In this document: positions 9,803-18,344 of the stretch, in pieces | How positions within the stretch are numbered: the stretch's first letter is position 1 | How the letters are laid out: each line of letters starts with the position of its first letter | Origin: Phenylobacterium parvum | GTDB taxonomy: Bacteria; Pseudomonadota; Alphaproteobacteria; Caulobacterales; Caulobacteraceae | Direction of reading: 5' to 3' | NCBI RefSeq assembly: GCF_003150835.1 | Contig: NZ_CP029479.1 | Span: 1,240,001 to 1,304,000, forward strand | Length of the DNA: 64,000 nt | The notes under the pieces: generated by a model | Told to the model about the DNA's origin: nothing | Databases searched by the model: none | The model's input: only the letters and a program-made list of their open reading frames with translations | Made by a program: the position numbers and the translations under genes

Positions 9803-10116
9803 GAGCGCGGATTCTCATCGGGCTCCTGGGTCTCTCCCTGGTGGCGGGATGCGCAGCGCCCTCCAAGCCGGGCAAGCCGGTCGCCCCCGCGCCGGCGGCG
9901 CCCAAGCCCCGGGCGGAACCGCCAGACACCTGCGGCCTGCGCGCCGTGAAGTCGCTGGTGGGCCAGCCCCGCTCGGCGATTCCGGTCCCGGTGAACCCCG
10001 CCCTTCGGCGGGTGACCTGCACCCGCTGCGTCCAGACCCAGGACTACAATCCCCGGCGGCTGAACATCTATTACGACGCCGACACCGGCGTCATCGAACG
10101 GGTCGCCTGCGGCTAG
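9799..10116 (+). CDS. small lipoprotein with peptidase-inhibitor I78-like domain
   Basis: Predicted lipoprotein of 105 residues starting at a GTG that overlaps the holC stop (GTGA). The signal segment ends in a lipobox (VAGC, Cys18), followed by a Pro/Ala linker. The rest resembles the I78 inhibitor family (Elastase_inhibitor I78): DTCG near residue 40, LVGQP, NPALRRVTCTRC, then RRLNIYYD and a terminal ERVACG. The DYNPRRLNI and VACG elements are what I recognise. Four cysteines in the mature domain (DTCG, CTRC, VACG) could form disulfides. A protease-inhibitor role is family inference, not demonstrated. Confidence 0.7.
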   Translation: MRARILIGLLGLSLVAGCAAPSKPGKPVAPAPAAPKPRAEPPDTCGLRAVKSLVGQPRSAIPVPVNPALRRVTCTRCVQTQDYNPRRLNIYYDADTGVIERVACG

Positions 10117-10119
10117 AGG

Positions 10120-10302
10120 ATGCCGTCGCGCCTCGCCTGCACGACGCTGCTCGTCGATGAGTACGGCCCGGCGCTGGAGTTCTTCCAGTCCGTGCTCGGC
10201 TTCGCCGTTCTCCAGGATGAGGCGCTGGGCGGCGGCAAGCGCTGGGTTGTCATCGCCCCATAACAGGAGGGCGGCGCCTTGCTGTTGGCCCGGGCGGCGG
10301 TC
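10120..10302 (+). pseudogene. remnant of a VOC/glyoxalase-family gene, interrupted by TAA
   Basis: ATG 10120 opens a 47-codon frame reading MPSRLACTTLLVDEYGPALE, then FFQSVLGF and GKRWVVIAP, which is the start of a vicinal-oxygen-chelate (glyoxalase/bleomycin-resistance) domain. It stops at TAA 10261-10263. The same frame continues after the stop with EGGALLLARAA, the next expected beta strand of that fold, until it meets the 3' end of the convergent ABC-F gene. So it looks like a nonsense-interrupted, 3'-truncated gene rather than a short real one. Full-length homologues are usually about 120-140 residues. Confidence 0.6.
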
Positions 10303-12190
10303 AGGCCTTCAGGGCCTCGAAAGCCTCCACGGCCTCCAGCCAGGCCTGCTCCGCGTCGTCCAGCATGGCCTGAGCCTCGGTCCGCGCCTGGCCCAGCTCC
10401 GCCGCGCGGCGCGGATCGCCCGTGAAGGTCGCCGGATCGGCGAGGGCGGCGTCGATCTCCGCCAGGCGCGAGGCGGCCTTCTCCATGGCCGCCTCTGTCG
10501 CCTCCACCCGCCGGCGGGCGTTGCCCGTGGGCGCACGGGCCCGGGGGGGCGCAGGGGGAGGGGCTTCGGGCGGGGCTTCGGGGGCCTCTGTGGTGGCTCG
10601 TGCGTCTGAGTCCCGGGCCGCCTGCCGGGCCCGCTCGACGACCCGTCGGGCATAGGCCTCCACGTCGCCGTCGAAGGGCCTGACGGAGCCGTCCTCGGCC
10701 AACCAGAGGCGGTCGGCCACCAGCTCCATCAGCGACCGGTCGTGGGTGATCAGGATCACCGCCCCCTCATAATCATTCAGGGCGTCCAGCAGGGCCCGGC
10801 GGCTGTCGATGTCGAGGTGGTTGGTGGGTTCGTCCAGGATCAGGAGGTGAGGGGCCTCCATCGCCACCAGGTTCAGCAGCAGGCGGGCCCGCTCGCCGCC
10901 GGACAGGTTGGCGGCGGTCGTCTCGACCTTGTTCACGCCAAGGCCCCATTGGGCCAGGCGGCTGCGGCGCGAGGCCTCGCTGGCCTCGGGCAGGCGGCGG
11001 CGCAGGATGTCGAGGGGGGTTTCTTCCGGGTCCAGGGCCTCGATCTGGTGCTGGTGGAACCAGCCGACCTTGAGCCGCCGGTCACGCCAGACCTCTCCGC
11101 CCTGCGAGGCCAGGTCGCCGGCCACCAGGCGGGCGAAGGTCGACTTGCCGGCGCCATTGACGCCGAGCAGGCCGATCCGGTCGTCGAGGTCGAGGCGCAG
11201 GTTCAGGCCCTTGAGTACGGGCTGGCCCGGCGTGTAGCCGACCGAGGCGTCCTCCAGGCGCAGGAGGGGCGGTGCGAGGGGCTTCTCCGGCGAGGGCAGG
11301 ATGAAGGGGGCGGTGTGCTCCCTCGCGGCCGCCGACACAGGGGGCAGGCGGGAGATCATCTTCAGGCGGGACTGGGCCTGCACCGCCTTGCTGGCCTTGG
11401 CCCGGAACCGGTCGACGAAGGACTGCAGGTGCGCCCGCTGGGCCTCGACCTTCTGGCGCATGGCGTCCTCCACGCGCGCCCGTTCCTCCCTCTGGCGTTC
11501 GAAGTCGTCGTAGCCGCCGGGGTAGAGCTCCAGGCGGGCGTCGTGCATGTGCAGGATGTGGTCCACCGACCGGTTCAGGATATCCCGGTCGTGGCTGATG
11601 ATCAGGGCCGTGTGCGGGTATTTTCGGAGCCGGGCCTCCAGCCAGAGGGCGCCCTCCAGGTCGAGGTAGTTGGTCGGCTCGTCCAGCAGGAGAATGTCCG
11701 GCTCTGCAAAGAGGGCCGCCGCCAGGGCCACCCGCATCCGCCAGCCGCCCGAGAACTCCGCCATCGGCCTTGAGAGGTCACCCGGCGTGAAGCCGAGGCC
11801 GGACAGGATCTCCGCCGCGCGGGAGGGCGCCCGGTCGGCGCCGATCTCGGCCAGGCGGCCGTAGATGTCGCCGATCTCTTCAGGCGGAGCCGTCTCCAGC
11901 CGGGCCATGAGGCTCGCCCGCTCCTCGTCCGCCGCCAGGATGGTGTCGATCAGCGAGACGGAGGTGGCCGGATGCTCCTGGTCGACCGCGGCCAGACGCG
12001 CGCCCCGGGGCAGGCTGATCTCGCCGTCGCCGGCCCGGGCCTGGTCGCGGATCAGGCCGAAGAGGGTCGACTTGCCCACGCCGTTGCGACCCACCAGCCC
12101 GACCTTGGCCCCGGGCGGAAGGCTGACGCTGGCCCGGTCGAGGAAACGTCGTCCCCAGGCGTCGTGGGTAAGGTCGCGGATCTGCAGCAT
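10301..12190 (-). CDS. ABC-F family ATP-binding protein (Uup/YheS type)
   Basis: Soluble tandem-ABC ATPase of the ABC-F family, which acts on ribosomes rather than as a transporter. From ATG 12190 (MLQIRDLTHDAWG) the protein has 629 residues. The first ABC unit has Walker A GRNGVGKST (34-42), signature FSGGWRMR and Walker B LLLDEPTNYLD. The linker has charged helices. The second unit has GVNGAGKST, LSGGERAR and LILDEPTNHLD. A C-terminal coiled coil, rich in Ala/Glu, ends the protein, as in Uup. A longer frame to 12358 lacks similarity and is rejected. No membrane helices. Confidence 0.92.
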   Translation of the reverse strand: MLQIRDLTHDAWGRRFLDRASVSLPPGAKVGLVGRNGVGKSTLFGLIRDQARAGDGEISLPRGARLAAVDQEHPATSVSLIDTILAADEERASLMARLETAPPEEIGDIYGRLAEIGADRAPSRAAEILSGLGFTPGDLSRPMAEFSGGWRMRVALAAALFAEPDILLLDEPTNYLDLEGALWLEARLRKYPHTALIISHDRDILNRSVDHILHMHDARLELYPGGYDDFERQREERARVEDAMRQKVEAQRAHLQSFVDRFRAKASKAVQAQSRLKMISRLPPVSAAAREHTAPFILPSPEKPLAPPLLRLEDASVGYTPGQPVLKGLNLRLDLDDRIGLLGVNGAGKSTFARLVAGDLASQGGEVWRDRRLKVGWFHQHQIEALDPEETPLDILRRRLPEASEASRRSRLAQWGLGVNKVETTAANLSGGERARLLLNLVAMEAPHLLILDEPTNHLDIDSRRALLDALNDYEGAVILITHDRSLMELVADRLWLAEDGSVRPFDGDVEAYARRVVERARQAARDSDARATTEAPEAPPEAPPPAPPRARAPTGNARRRVEATEAAMEKAASRLAEIDAALADPATFTGDPRRAAELGQARTEAQAMLDDAEQAWLEAVEAFEALKA

Positions 12191-12290
12191 GACGGCGCGG
12201 TCTCTAGCAGAGCGCGGGCCCGGCGTCCCAGTGCTGGCGAGCCACGGTCGCCATCCTGCCGTTACCCCGGCCGGTGTTCGCGGGCCGGTG

Positions 12291-12319
12291 TTGGCGAGCG
12301 GCGAGGCTGCGGCTATAAG
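12291..12319 (+). promoter_or_regulatory. putative housekeeping promoter of ndk
   Basis: TTGGCG (12291-12296), a 17-bp spacer, and TATAAG (12314-12319). The overlapping GCTATAAG also matches 7 of 8 positions of the Caulobacter -10 consensus GCTANAWC as I remember it. Initiation would fall near 12326, giving a leader of about 50 nt before the ndk ATG. Confidence 0.5.
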
Positions 12320-12374
12320 CCCGCACCCTTCCGGCCCGGCGGGCCGACAGTTCCACACCTGAAGACAGGCTCAC

Positions 12375-12794
12375 ATGACCCAACGCACCTTCTCGATCAT
12401 CAAGCCGGACGCCACCAAGCGGAACCTGACCGGCAAGATCAACGCCGTGATCGAGGACGCGGGCCTGCGCATCATCGCCCAGCGCCGCATCCACATGACC
12501 GAGGCCCAGGCCAAGCGCTTCTACGAAGTCCACAAGGAGCGCCCCTTCTACGGCGAGCTGGTCGAGACCATGACCTCCGCCCCGGTCGTCGTGCAGGTCC
12601 TGGAAGGCGACAACGCCGTGGCCCGCTATCGGGAAGTCATGGGCGCCACCAATCCCGAGCAGGCCGCCGAGGGCACGATCCGCAAGCTCTTCGCCCTGAA
12701 CGTGGGCGAGAACTCGGTCCACGGCTCCGACAGCCTCGAGAACGCGGCGATCGAGATCGCCCAGTTCTTCAGCGAGGCCGATATCGCCGGCTGA
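12375..12794 (+). CDS. ndk: nucleoside diphosphate kinase
   Basis: Transfers the gamma phosphate between nucleoside di- and triphosphates through a phosphohistidine. The 139-residue protein starts [17 protein letters not shown] and contains [10 protein letters not shown] and the active-site segment NSVHGSDS with catalytic H116. This is the usual length and motif order for bacterial Ndk. It is monocistronic in appearance: a promoter-like element lies upstream and a strong hairpin lies 19 bp after the stop. Confidence 0.97.
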   Translation: MTQRTFSIIKPDATKRNLTGKINAVIEDAGLRIIAQRRIHMTEAQAKRFYEVHKERPFYGELVETMTSAPVVVQVLEGDNAVARYREVMGATNPEQAAEGTIRKLFALNVGENSVHGSDSLENAAIEIAQFFSEADIAG

Positions 12795-12813
12795 TACGGC
12801 CTGCGGTCCGGGC

Positions 12814-12836
12814 GGGGGCGGTGCGCCGCCCCCTTT
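12814..12836 (+). terminator. intrinsic terminator after ndk
   Basis: Perfect 8-bp stem GGGGGCGG (12814-12821) and CCGCCCCC (12826-12833) around loop TGCG, followed by TTT. The T tract is short, but position 19 bp past the ndk stop fits termination. Confidence 0.6.
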
Positions 12837-12890
12837 GCCTGACCGTCCGGGTAAGGTAGCACGGCGGCGTTCATCCGCAGGGGACGCGCC

Positions 12891-14048
12891 GTGTCTGACG
12901 CCGAGACCTTTCCTGAGATCCGTGAGGCGGTGCGCCGCCTGTGCGCTGGTTTTCCCGGCGAGTACTGGCGTGAAAAGGACCGGGAGCGCGCCTATCCGGC
13001 GGAGTTCGTCCGGGCGCTGACCGAATCCGGCTTTCTCTCCGTCCTGATCCCGGAGGCCTATGGCGGCTCCGGCCTTGGCCTCGGTGCGGCCATCGCCGTC
13101 CTCGAGGAGGTCCATCGCTCGGGCTGTAATGGCGGCGCCAGCCACGCCCAGATGTACACCATGGGCACCCTGCTGAAGCACGGCAGCGAGGCCCAGAAGC
13201 AGGCCTACCTGCCCAAGATCGCCTCGGGTGAGCTGCGCCTCCAGGCCTTCGGCGTCACCGAGCCGGGGGCGGGTACGGACACAACCCGCATCACCACCTT
13301 CGCCCGCCGCGACGGCGACCACTATGTCGTCCGCGGCCAGAAGATCTGGATCAGCCGCGCCGAGCACTCGGACCTGATGGTCCTCCTCTGTCGCACGACG
13401 GCGCGGGAAGATGCCGCCCGGCCCAGCGATGGCATGAGCGTCCTTCTGGTCGACATGCGTCAGGCGGTCGGCAACGGCCTGACCATCCGGCCGATCCGGA
13501 CCATGCTGAACCACGCCACAACCGAGCTCTTCTTCGATGACCTGCGCGTGCCGGTGGAGAACCTGATCGGCAAGGAAGGGCAGGGCTTCCGCTACATCCT
13601 GGATGGCATGAACGCCGAGCGGATCCTGATCGCCGCCGAATGTATCGGCGACGCCCGCTTCTTCATCGACCGGGCCAGCGCCTACGCCCGTGAGCGCGAG
13701 GTGTTCGGCCGGCCCATCGGCCAGAACCAGGGCGTCCAGTTTCCCATCGCCCGGGCCCATGTCCAGACCAGCGCCGCGGACCTGATGGTGCGCCACGCCG
13801 CTGACCTCTTCGATGACGGCCAGCCCTGCGGGACCGAGGCCAACATGGCCAAGATGCTGGCCTCCGAGGCCTCCTGGTTCGCGGCGGACACCTGCGTCCA
13901 GGTCCACGGCGGTTTCGGTTTCGCCGAGGAGTACGACATCGAGCGCAAGTTCCGGGAGACCCGCCTCTACCAGGTGGCCCCGATCTCGACCAACCTCATC
14001 CTCAGCCACGTGGGCAACCACGTGCTGGGCCTGCCCAAGAGCTTCTGA
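12891..14048 (+). CDS. acyl-CoA dehydrogenase family protein
   Basis: FAD-dependent acyl-CoA alpha,beta-dehydrogenase, 385 residues, start GTG (MSDAETFPEIREAVRR). Family marks: FGVTEPGAGTDTT in the FAD/substrate site, IWISRAEHSD, and the C-terminal VHGGFGFAEEYDIER segment that binds FAD. It forms an operon with a class III CoA-transferase (1-bp overlap) and a crotonase, so it probably oxidises a CoA thioester handled by these two. Substrate cannot be told from sequence; a branched or dicarboxylic short acyl-CoA is plausible given the CoA-transferase. It is distinct from the second acyl-CoA dehydrogenase at 36700. Confidence 0.88.
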   Translation: MSDAETFPEIREAVRRLCAGFPGEYWREKDRERAYPAEFVRALTESGFLSVLIPEAYGGSGLGLGAAIAVLEEVHRSGCNGGASHAQMYTMGTLLKHGSEAQKQAYLPKIASGELRLQAFGVTEPGAGTDTTRITTFARRDGDHYVVRGQKIWISRAEHSDLMVLLCRTTAREDAARPSDGMSVLLVDMRQAVGNGLTIRPIRTMLNHATTELFFDDLRVPVENLIGKEGQGFRYILDGMNAERILIAAECIGDARFFIDRASAYAREREVFGRPIGQNQGVQFPIARAHVQTSAADLMVRHAADLFDDGQPCGTEANMAKMLASEASWFAADTCVQVHGGFGFAEEYDIERKFRETRLYQVAPISTNLILSHVGNHVLGLPKSF

Positions 14049-15271
14049 TGTACGACCTTCTCAAGGGACTGCGCGTCGTCGAGGGCTCGGCCTTCGTCGC
14101 CGGCCCGACCTGCGGCCTTTACCTGGCCCAACTGGGCGCCGAGGTCATCCGCTTCGACAACATCGGCGGCGGGCCTGACTTCAACCGCTGGCCCCTGAGC
14201 CGCGGCGGCGACAGCTTCTACTGGGAGGGGCTGAACAAATCGAAGAAGTCCATCGCCATCGACCTGTCCCGCCAAGAGGGTCGCCGCCTGGCCCAGGAGC
14301 TGGCGACGGCGCCGGGCGACAACGCTGGCGCCTTCGTGACCAACTTCCCGGTCGAGGGCTTCCTGTCCTACGAGGCCCTGTCGGCCCTGCGGCCGGATCT
14401 GGTCTGCGTGCGGGTAATGGGCTGGGCCGATGGTCGGCCCGGCGTCGACTACACGATCAACAGCGCCGTCGGCGTGCCGCTCTTCACCGGCCACGCAGAC
14501 GATCCGCGCCCTGTGAACCACATCCTGCCGGCCTGGGACCTCCTGACGGGAGGTTACGCCGCCTTCTCCCTCGTTTCGGCCCTGATGGCCCGCGGCCGGG
14601 ACGGGAAGGGACGGGAGGTGCGCCTGCCCCTGTCGGACATCGCCGCCGCCAGCCTGGCCAACCTGGGCATGCTGGCCGAGGCGACCCTGGGGGAGGGTGA
14701 CCGTCCCCGGGTCGGCAATGACATCTTCGGCGCCTTCGGGCGCGACTTCACCACCGCCGACGGCGTGCGGATCATGCTGGTGGCGATTACGCCCCGCCAG
14801 TGGTCGGGCATCCAGCCCCTGCTGGGCATTGTCGACGAGGTGAAGGCCCTGGAGGCCGAGCTGGGCGTCGACTTCGCCCGGGACGAGGGCCTGCGCTTCA
14901 CCCACCGCGACCGGCTGGTTCCGATCTTCGACGCCGCCATGGCCCGGCGGAAGCTGGCGGACCTGGTCCCGGCGTTCGAGCAGCTCGGTGTCTGCTGGGG
15001 CCCCTACCAGACCCTTTCACAGGCGGCGAATGACCCGCGACTGTTCGCCGGCAATCCGGTCTTCTCCACCCTGACCCATCCGTCGGGCGAGACCTATCCC
15101 GCCGCCGGCTTCGCCGGGACCGTCCCTCAGGACGAGCGGAAACCCGCCCGGCCCGCCGCCCGGCTGGGGCAGCACACCGACGAGGTCCTGGCCACGGTGC
15201 TGGGCCTCTCGTCGGCGCAGATCGGCAAGCTTCACGATGACGGCGTCGTCGCCGGACCGGAGGGCAGATGA
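14048..15271 (+). CDS. class III CoA-transferase, 2-methylfumaryl-CoA isomerase (Mct)-like
   Basis: CaiB/BaiF-family CoA-transferase, 407 residues. The opening LRVVEGSAFVAGPTCGL, the segment IRFDNIGGGPDFNRWP, GLNKSKKSIAIDL, VTNFPVEGFLSYE, VDYTINSAVGVP and VNHILPAWDLLTGGY closely resemble, from memory, mesaconyl-C1-CoA/C4-CoA transferase (Mct, 2-methylfumaryl-CoA isomerase) of the 3-hydroxypropionate bicycle, more than carnitine or formyl-CoA transferases. The C-terminal LHDDGVVAGP is shared as well. The class III catalytic Asp is normally near residue 165-175; D180-range Asp in PAWDLL is a candidate. The gene overlaps its neighbours at both ends (TGATG, ATGA). Reaction inferred, not proven. 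Confidence 0.75.
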   Translation: MYDLLKGLRVVEGSAFVAGPTCGLYLAQLGAEVIRFDNIGGGPDFNRWPLSRGGDSFYWEGLNKSKKSIAIDLSRQEGRRLAQELATAPGDNAGAFVTNFPVEGFLSYEALSALRPDLVCVRVMGWADGRPGVDYTINSAVGVPLFTGHADDPRPVNHILPAWDLLTGGYAAFSLVSALMARGRDGKGREVRLPLSDIAAASLANLGMLAEATLGEGDRPRVGNDIFGAFGRDFTTADGVRIMLVAITPRQWSGIQPLLGIVDEVKALEAELGVDFARDEGLRFTHRDRLVPIFDAAMARRKLADLVPAFEQLGVCWGPYQTLSQAANDPRLFAGNPVFSTLTHPSGETYPAAGFAGTVPQDERKPARPAARLGQHTDEVLATVLGLSSAQIGKLHDDGVVAGPEGR

Positions 15272-16053
15272 GCGACTATTCGACAATCCGCGTCCAGGAA
15301 GCCGCGCCGGGCGTGGTCCTGGTCACCCTGAACCGCCCCGAGGCCGCCAACGCCCTGTCGACGGCCATGGGCCGGGACCTCCTGGACCTCTGGACCCGCC
15401 TCGCCGCCGACGCCTCGGTCCGCGCCGCCGTCCTGACGGGGGAGGGGCGCTTCTTCTGCGCCGGCGCCGACCTTAAGGAGCGGGACGGCATGACCGACGA
15501 GGCCTGGGCTGACCAGCACCGGCTCTTCGAGGACATGATCCGCGCCCAGCTCGCCTGTCCCTTCCCGGTCCTCGCTGCTGTCAATGGCGCGGCCATGGGC
15601 GGCGGCGCCGAGATGGCCCTGGCCTGCGACTTCGCCTGGGCGGGAGAGTCCGCCCGCATGGGCCTGCCTGAGGCTGGACTGGGGATCATCCCGGGCCTGG
15701 GCGGAACCCAGCTCCTGACCCGCGCCGTCGGTGAGCGCCGGGCCTCCGAGATGCTGATGAGCGGCCTGCCCGTCGACGCCGCCGAGGCCCTGTCCATCGG
15801 CCTCGTCAACGCCGTCCGGCCGAACGAGAGCCTGGTCGCCGACCTGGTGGCGCGGGCCGTCCTGATCGCCTCGAAGGCGCCCCTGTCGATCCGGGCGGTC
15901 AAGGCCGTGGTCCGCACCGGCGCGGTCCTGCCCCTGGCCGAGGCGATGGACCTGGAACTGTCGGAGTACAACCGGCTCTTCACCACGGAGGACCGTCGCG
16001 AGGGCGTCGCGGCCTTCAACCAGAAGCGCCCCGCCGTCTTCCGGGGCGTCTGA
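15268..16053 (+). CDS. enoyl-CoA hydratase/isomerase (crotonase) family protein
   Basis: Crotonase-fold enzyme of 261 residues starting MSDYSTIRVQEAAPG. The oxyanion-hole segment FFCAGADLKE and the second one GAAMGGGAEMALACD are present. Both glutamates of true hydratases are kept: one in GGAEMA and one in LPEAGLGIIPG, so hydration of an enoyl-CoA is feasible. ATG 15268 overlaps the preceding stop as ATGA, placing it as the third gene of the acyl-CoA dehydrogenase/CoA-transferase operon. It ends 2 bp from convergent purM. Confidence 0.87.
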   Translation: MSDYSTIRVQEAAPGVVLVTLNRPEAANALSTAMGRDLLDLWTRLAADASVRAAVLTGEGRFFCAGADLKERDGMTDEAWADQHRLFEDMIRAQLACPFPVLAAVNGAAMGGGAEMALACDFAWAGESARMGLPEAGLGIIPGLGGTQLLTRAVGERRASEMLMSGLPVDAAEALSIGLVNAVRPNESLVADLVARAVLIASKAPLSIRAVKAVVRTGAVLPLAEAMDLELSEYNRLFTTEDRREGVAAFNQKRPAVFRGV

Positions 16054-16055
16054 AG

Positions 16056-17081
16056 TCAGGCGGCGGCCAGTTCGCCGCAGACGAAGGCGTCTTCGCCCGC
16101 CTCGATCAGGCCCGCCAGCACCTCGCCGGCGTCCTCTGGACGGGCCGTGAGGATCAGGCCCACCCCGCAGTTGAAGGTGCGGCGCATCTCGGCGTCGGCC
16201 ACGCCGCCCGCCTGCTGCAGCCAGCCGAAGACCGGCGGCGGTGTCCAGGCGTTCCAGTCGAACCGGGCGACCAGGCCCTCGGCGATCACCCGGGGCGGGT
16301 TCTCGATGAGGCCGCCGCCGGTGATGTGCGCGCAGGCGCTGACCCGGCCGGCCCGGATCTGCGGCAGGACCTGGCGGACATAGATCCGGGTCGGCCGCAT
16401 CAGGGCTGAGGCCAGGGTCTCGTCATCCGAGAAGGGCGAGGCGGCGCTCCAGTCGAGGCCCGAGCGCTCGACGATGCGCCGGATCAGGGAATAGCCGTTG
16501 GAATGGGGACCGGAGGAGGCGAGGCCGATGATCACGTCGCCCGCCTTCTGGTCGCCCAGCCGGGGAAGGACCGCGCCGCGCTCCACCGCCCCAAGGGAAA
16601 ATCCGGCAAGGTCATAGTCGCCCGCCGCGTACATGCCTGGCATCTCGGCCGTCTCGCCGCCCGCCAGGGCGCATCCCGCCTGGCGGCAGCCCTCGGCGAT
16701 GCCGGCGACGACCCGGGCCGCGGCCTCCACGTCGAGCTTTCCGGTCGCAAAATAGTCGAGGAAAATCAGGGGCTCGGCGCCCTGGGCCAGCAGGTCGTTG
16801 ACGCACATGGCCACCAGGTCGACGCCCACCGTGTCGTGCTGTCCGGTGTCGATGGCGATCTTCAGCTTGGTGCCGACGCCATCGGTGGTCGAGACCAGCA
16901 GGGGGTCCGTGAATCCGGCGGCCTTCAGGTCGAAGAGGGCCCCGAACCCGCCCAGGGAGCCATCCGCACCCGGGCGGCGGGTCGCCTTCGCCAGGGGCTT
17001 GATCCGGTCCACCAGGGCGGCGCCGGCGTCGATGTCCACGCCCGCCTGGGCGTAGGTGAGACCGTTCGGACGCTCGCTCAT
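16056..17081 (-). CDS. purM: phosphoribosylformylglycinamidine cyclo-ligase (AIR synthetase)
   Basis: Fifth step of de novo purine synthesis: ATP-dependent closure of the imidazole ring. From ATG 17081 ([20 protein letters not shown]) the protein has 341 residues. Marks are [53 protein letters not shown] and [14 protein letters not shown] longer frame to 17387 runs through the opposite-strand rnd gene and is rejected. purN, often its partner, is not next to it here: the downstream neighbour is the convergent crotonase gene. It is divergent from rnd over 69 bp. Confidence 0.96.
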   Translation of the reverse strand: MSERPNGLTYAQAGVDIDAGAALVDRIKPLAKATRRPGADGSLGGFGALFDLKAAGFTDPLLVSTTDGVGTKLKIAIDTGQHDTVGVDLVAMCVNDLLAQGAEPLIFLDYFATGKLDVEAAARVVAGIAEGCRQAGCALAGGETAEMPGMYAAGDYDLAGFSLGAVERGAVLPRLGDQKAGDVIIGLASSGPHSNGYSLIRRIVERSGLDWSAASPFSDDETLASALMRPTRIYVRQVLPQIRAGRVSACAHITGGGLIENPPRVIAEGLVARFDWNAWTPPPVFGWLQQAGGVADAEMRRTFNCGVGLILTARPEDAGEVLAGLIEAGEDAFVCGELAAA

Positions 17082-17113
17082 GACCGGACCTTTCAATAAA
17101 ATGCCCGCCGGGC

Positions 17114-17144
17114 TTGCAGACTCGGCCCCGCGACGGCGTATAGC
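17114..17144 (+). promoter_or_regulatory. possible promoter giving a leaderless rnd transcript
   Basis: TTGCAG (17114-17119) and TATAGC (17139-17144) with a 19-bp spacer. If used, transcription would start at or next to the rnd ATG (17151), which has no visible Shine-Dalgarno. The spacer is long, so this is tentative. Confidence 0.25.
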
Positions 17145-17150
17145 TAGCCC

Positions 17151-18329
17151 ATGACCCCCATCACGACCACCGCCGAGCTTGAGACTTTCTGCGCGAAAGT
17201 CCGGGGTCAGCCCTTTGTCGCCGTGGACACCGAGTTCATGCGCGAAACCACCTACTGGCCCAAGCTCTGCCTGATCCAGGCGGCCACGCCGGACGCCGAG
17301 GCGGTGATCGACCCCCTGGCGGAGGGGATCGACCTGGAGCCCTTCCTCGAGGTCCTGCGAGACGCTTCCATCGTGAAGGTCTTCCACGCCGCACGGCAGG
17401 ATGTTGAAATCTTCAACAATCTCAAGGCGCTGCCAGCATCACTTTTCGACACGCAGGTAGCCGCCATGGCGGCGGGTTACGGCGAGCAGATCGCCTACGA
17501 CGCCCTGGTCCGCAACATGCTGAAGATCGAGCTGGACAAGTCGAGCCGCTTCACCGACTGGGCGCGCCGCCCCCTGACCGACAACCAGCTCACCTACGCC
17601 CTGGCCGACGTCACCCACCTGGCGGCCCTCTATCCGCGACTTCGCGCCCGTCTCGAGACGGAGGGGCGGCTGGCCTGGGTCTCGGACGAGATGACCTCTC
17701 TCTGCGATCCTGCCCTCTACGACGTTGCCCCCGCCAACGCCTGGCGGCGCCTCAAGCCCCGCAAGCAGACCGCCCGCTATCTCAGCGTCTACCGCGCCGT
17801 GGCCGAGTGGCGCGAGCGCACCGCCCAGCTCCGCGACCAGCCTCGGGGCCGCATCCTCAAGGATGACGCCATCGACGAACTGGCCAGCCAGGCGCCGACC
17901 GATCCCGGCCAGATGGAGCGGCTGCGGTCCGTGCCCAAGGGTTTTGCGGGGTCGCGCTTCGGTCCGGAACTTCTGGAGACCATCCGCGAGGCCCTGCGCG
18001 ATCCTGAGGCCACCGCCCCGGTGATCGAAAAGTCCCGCGCGCCGCACAATCCCGCGGCAGGCGCCGTGGTGGAACTGCTCAAGGTCCTGCTCAAGGCCCG
18101 GGCCGAGGACCGGGGCGTGGCCTCCAAGCTCATCGCCACGGTGTCCGACCTCGAGCAGATCGCCCAGGACGACAATGCCGAGACGCCCGCCCTCAGCGGA
18201 TGGCGGCTGGAGGCCTTCGGCGCCGACGCCCTCAGGCTCAAGCGGGGCGAACTGGCCCTGGTGCTCGATGGAACCCGGGTCCGGGTGGTCGAGGTGCGCC
18301 GGGCGCCGCGTCCGGCCGCTGCAGACTGA
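17151..18329 (+). CDS. rnd: ribonuclease D
   Basis: 3'-5' exoribonuclease that trims tRNA and other small RNA precursors. DEDD-family motifs are intact: Exo I VDTEFMRE (D26, E28), Exo [14 protein letters not shown], and Exo [19 protein letters not shown] (Y...D). An HRDC domain follows at about residues 215-295, and a C-terminal HRDC-like region is also present; the length of 392 is typical. It lies alone between purM and a convergent 2-hydroxyacid dehydrogenase. Confidence 0.94.
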   Translation: MTPITTTAELETFCAKVRGQPFVAVDTEFMRETTYWPKLCLIQAATPDAEAVIDPLAEGIDLEPFLEVLRDASIVKVFHAARQDVEIFNNLKALPASLFDTQVAAMAAGYGEQIAYDALVRNMLKIELDKSSRFTDWARRPLTDNQLTYALADVTHLAALYPRLRARLETEGRLAWVSDEMTSLCDPALYDVAPANAWRRLKPRKQTARYLSVYRAVAEWRERTAQLRDQPRGRILKDDAIDELASQAPTDPGQMERLRSVPKGFAGSRFGPELLETIREALRDPEATAPVIEKSRAPHNPAAGAVVELLKVLLKARAEDRGVASKLIATVSDLEQIAQDDNAETPALSGWRLEAFGADALRLKRGELALVLDGTRVRVVEVRRAPRPAAAD

Positions 18330-18344
18330 TCCCGCGGTCCGGCC

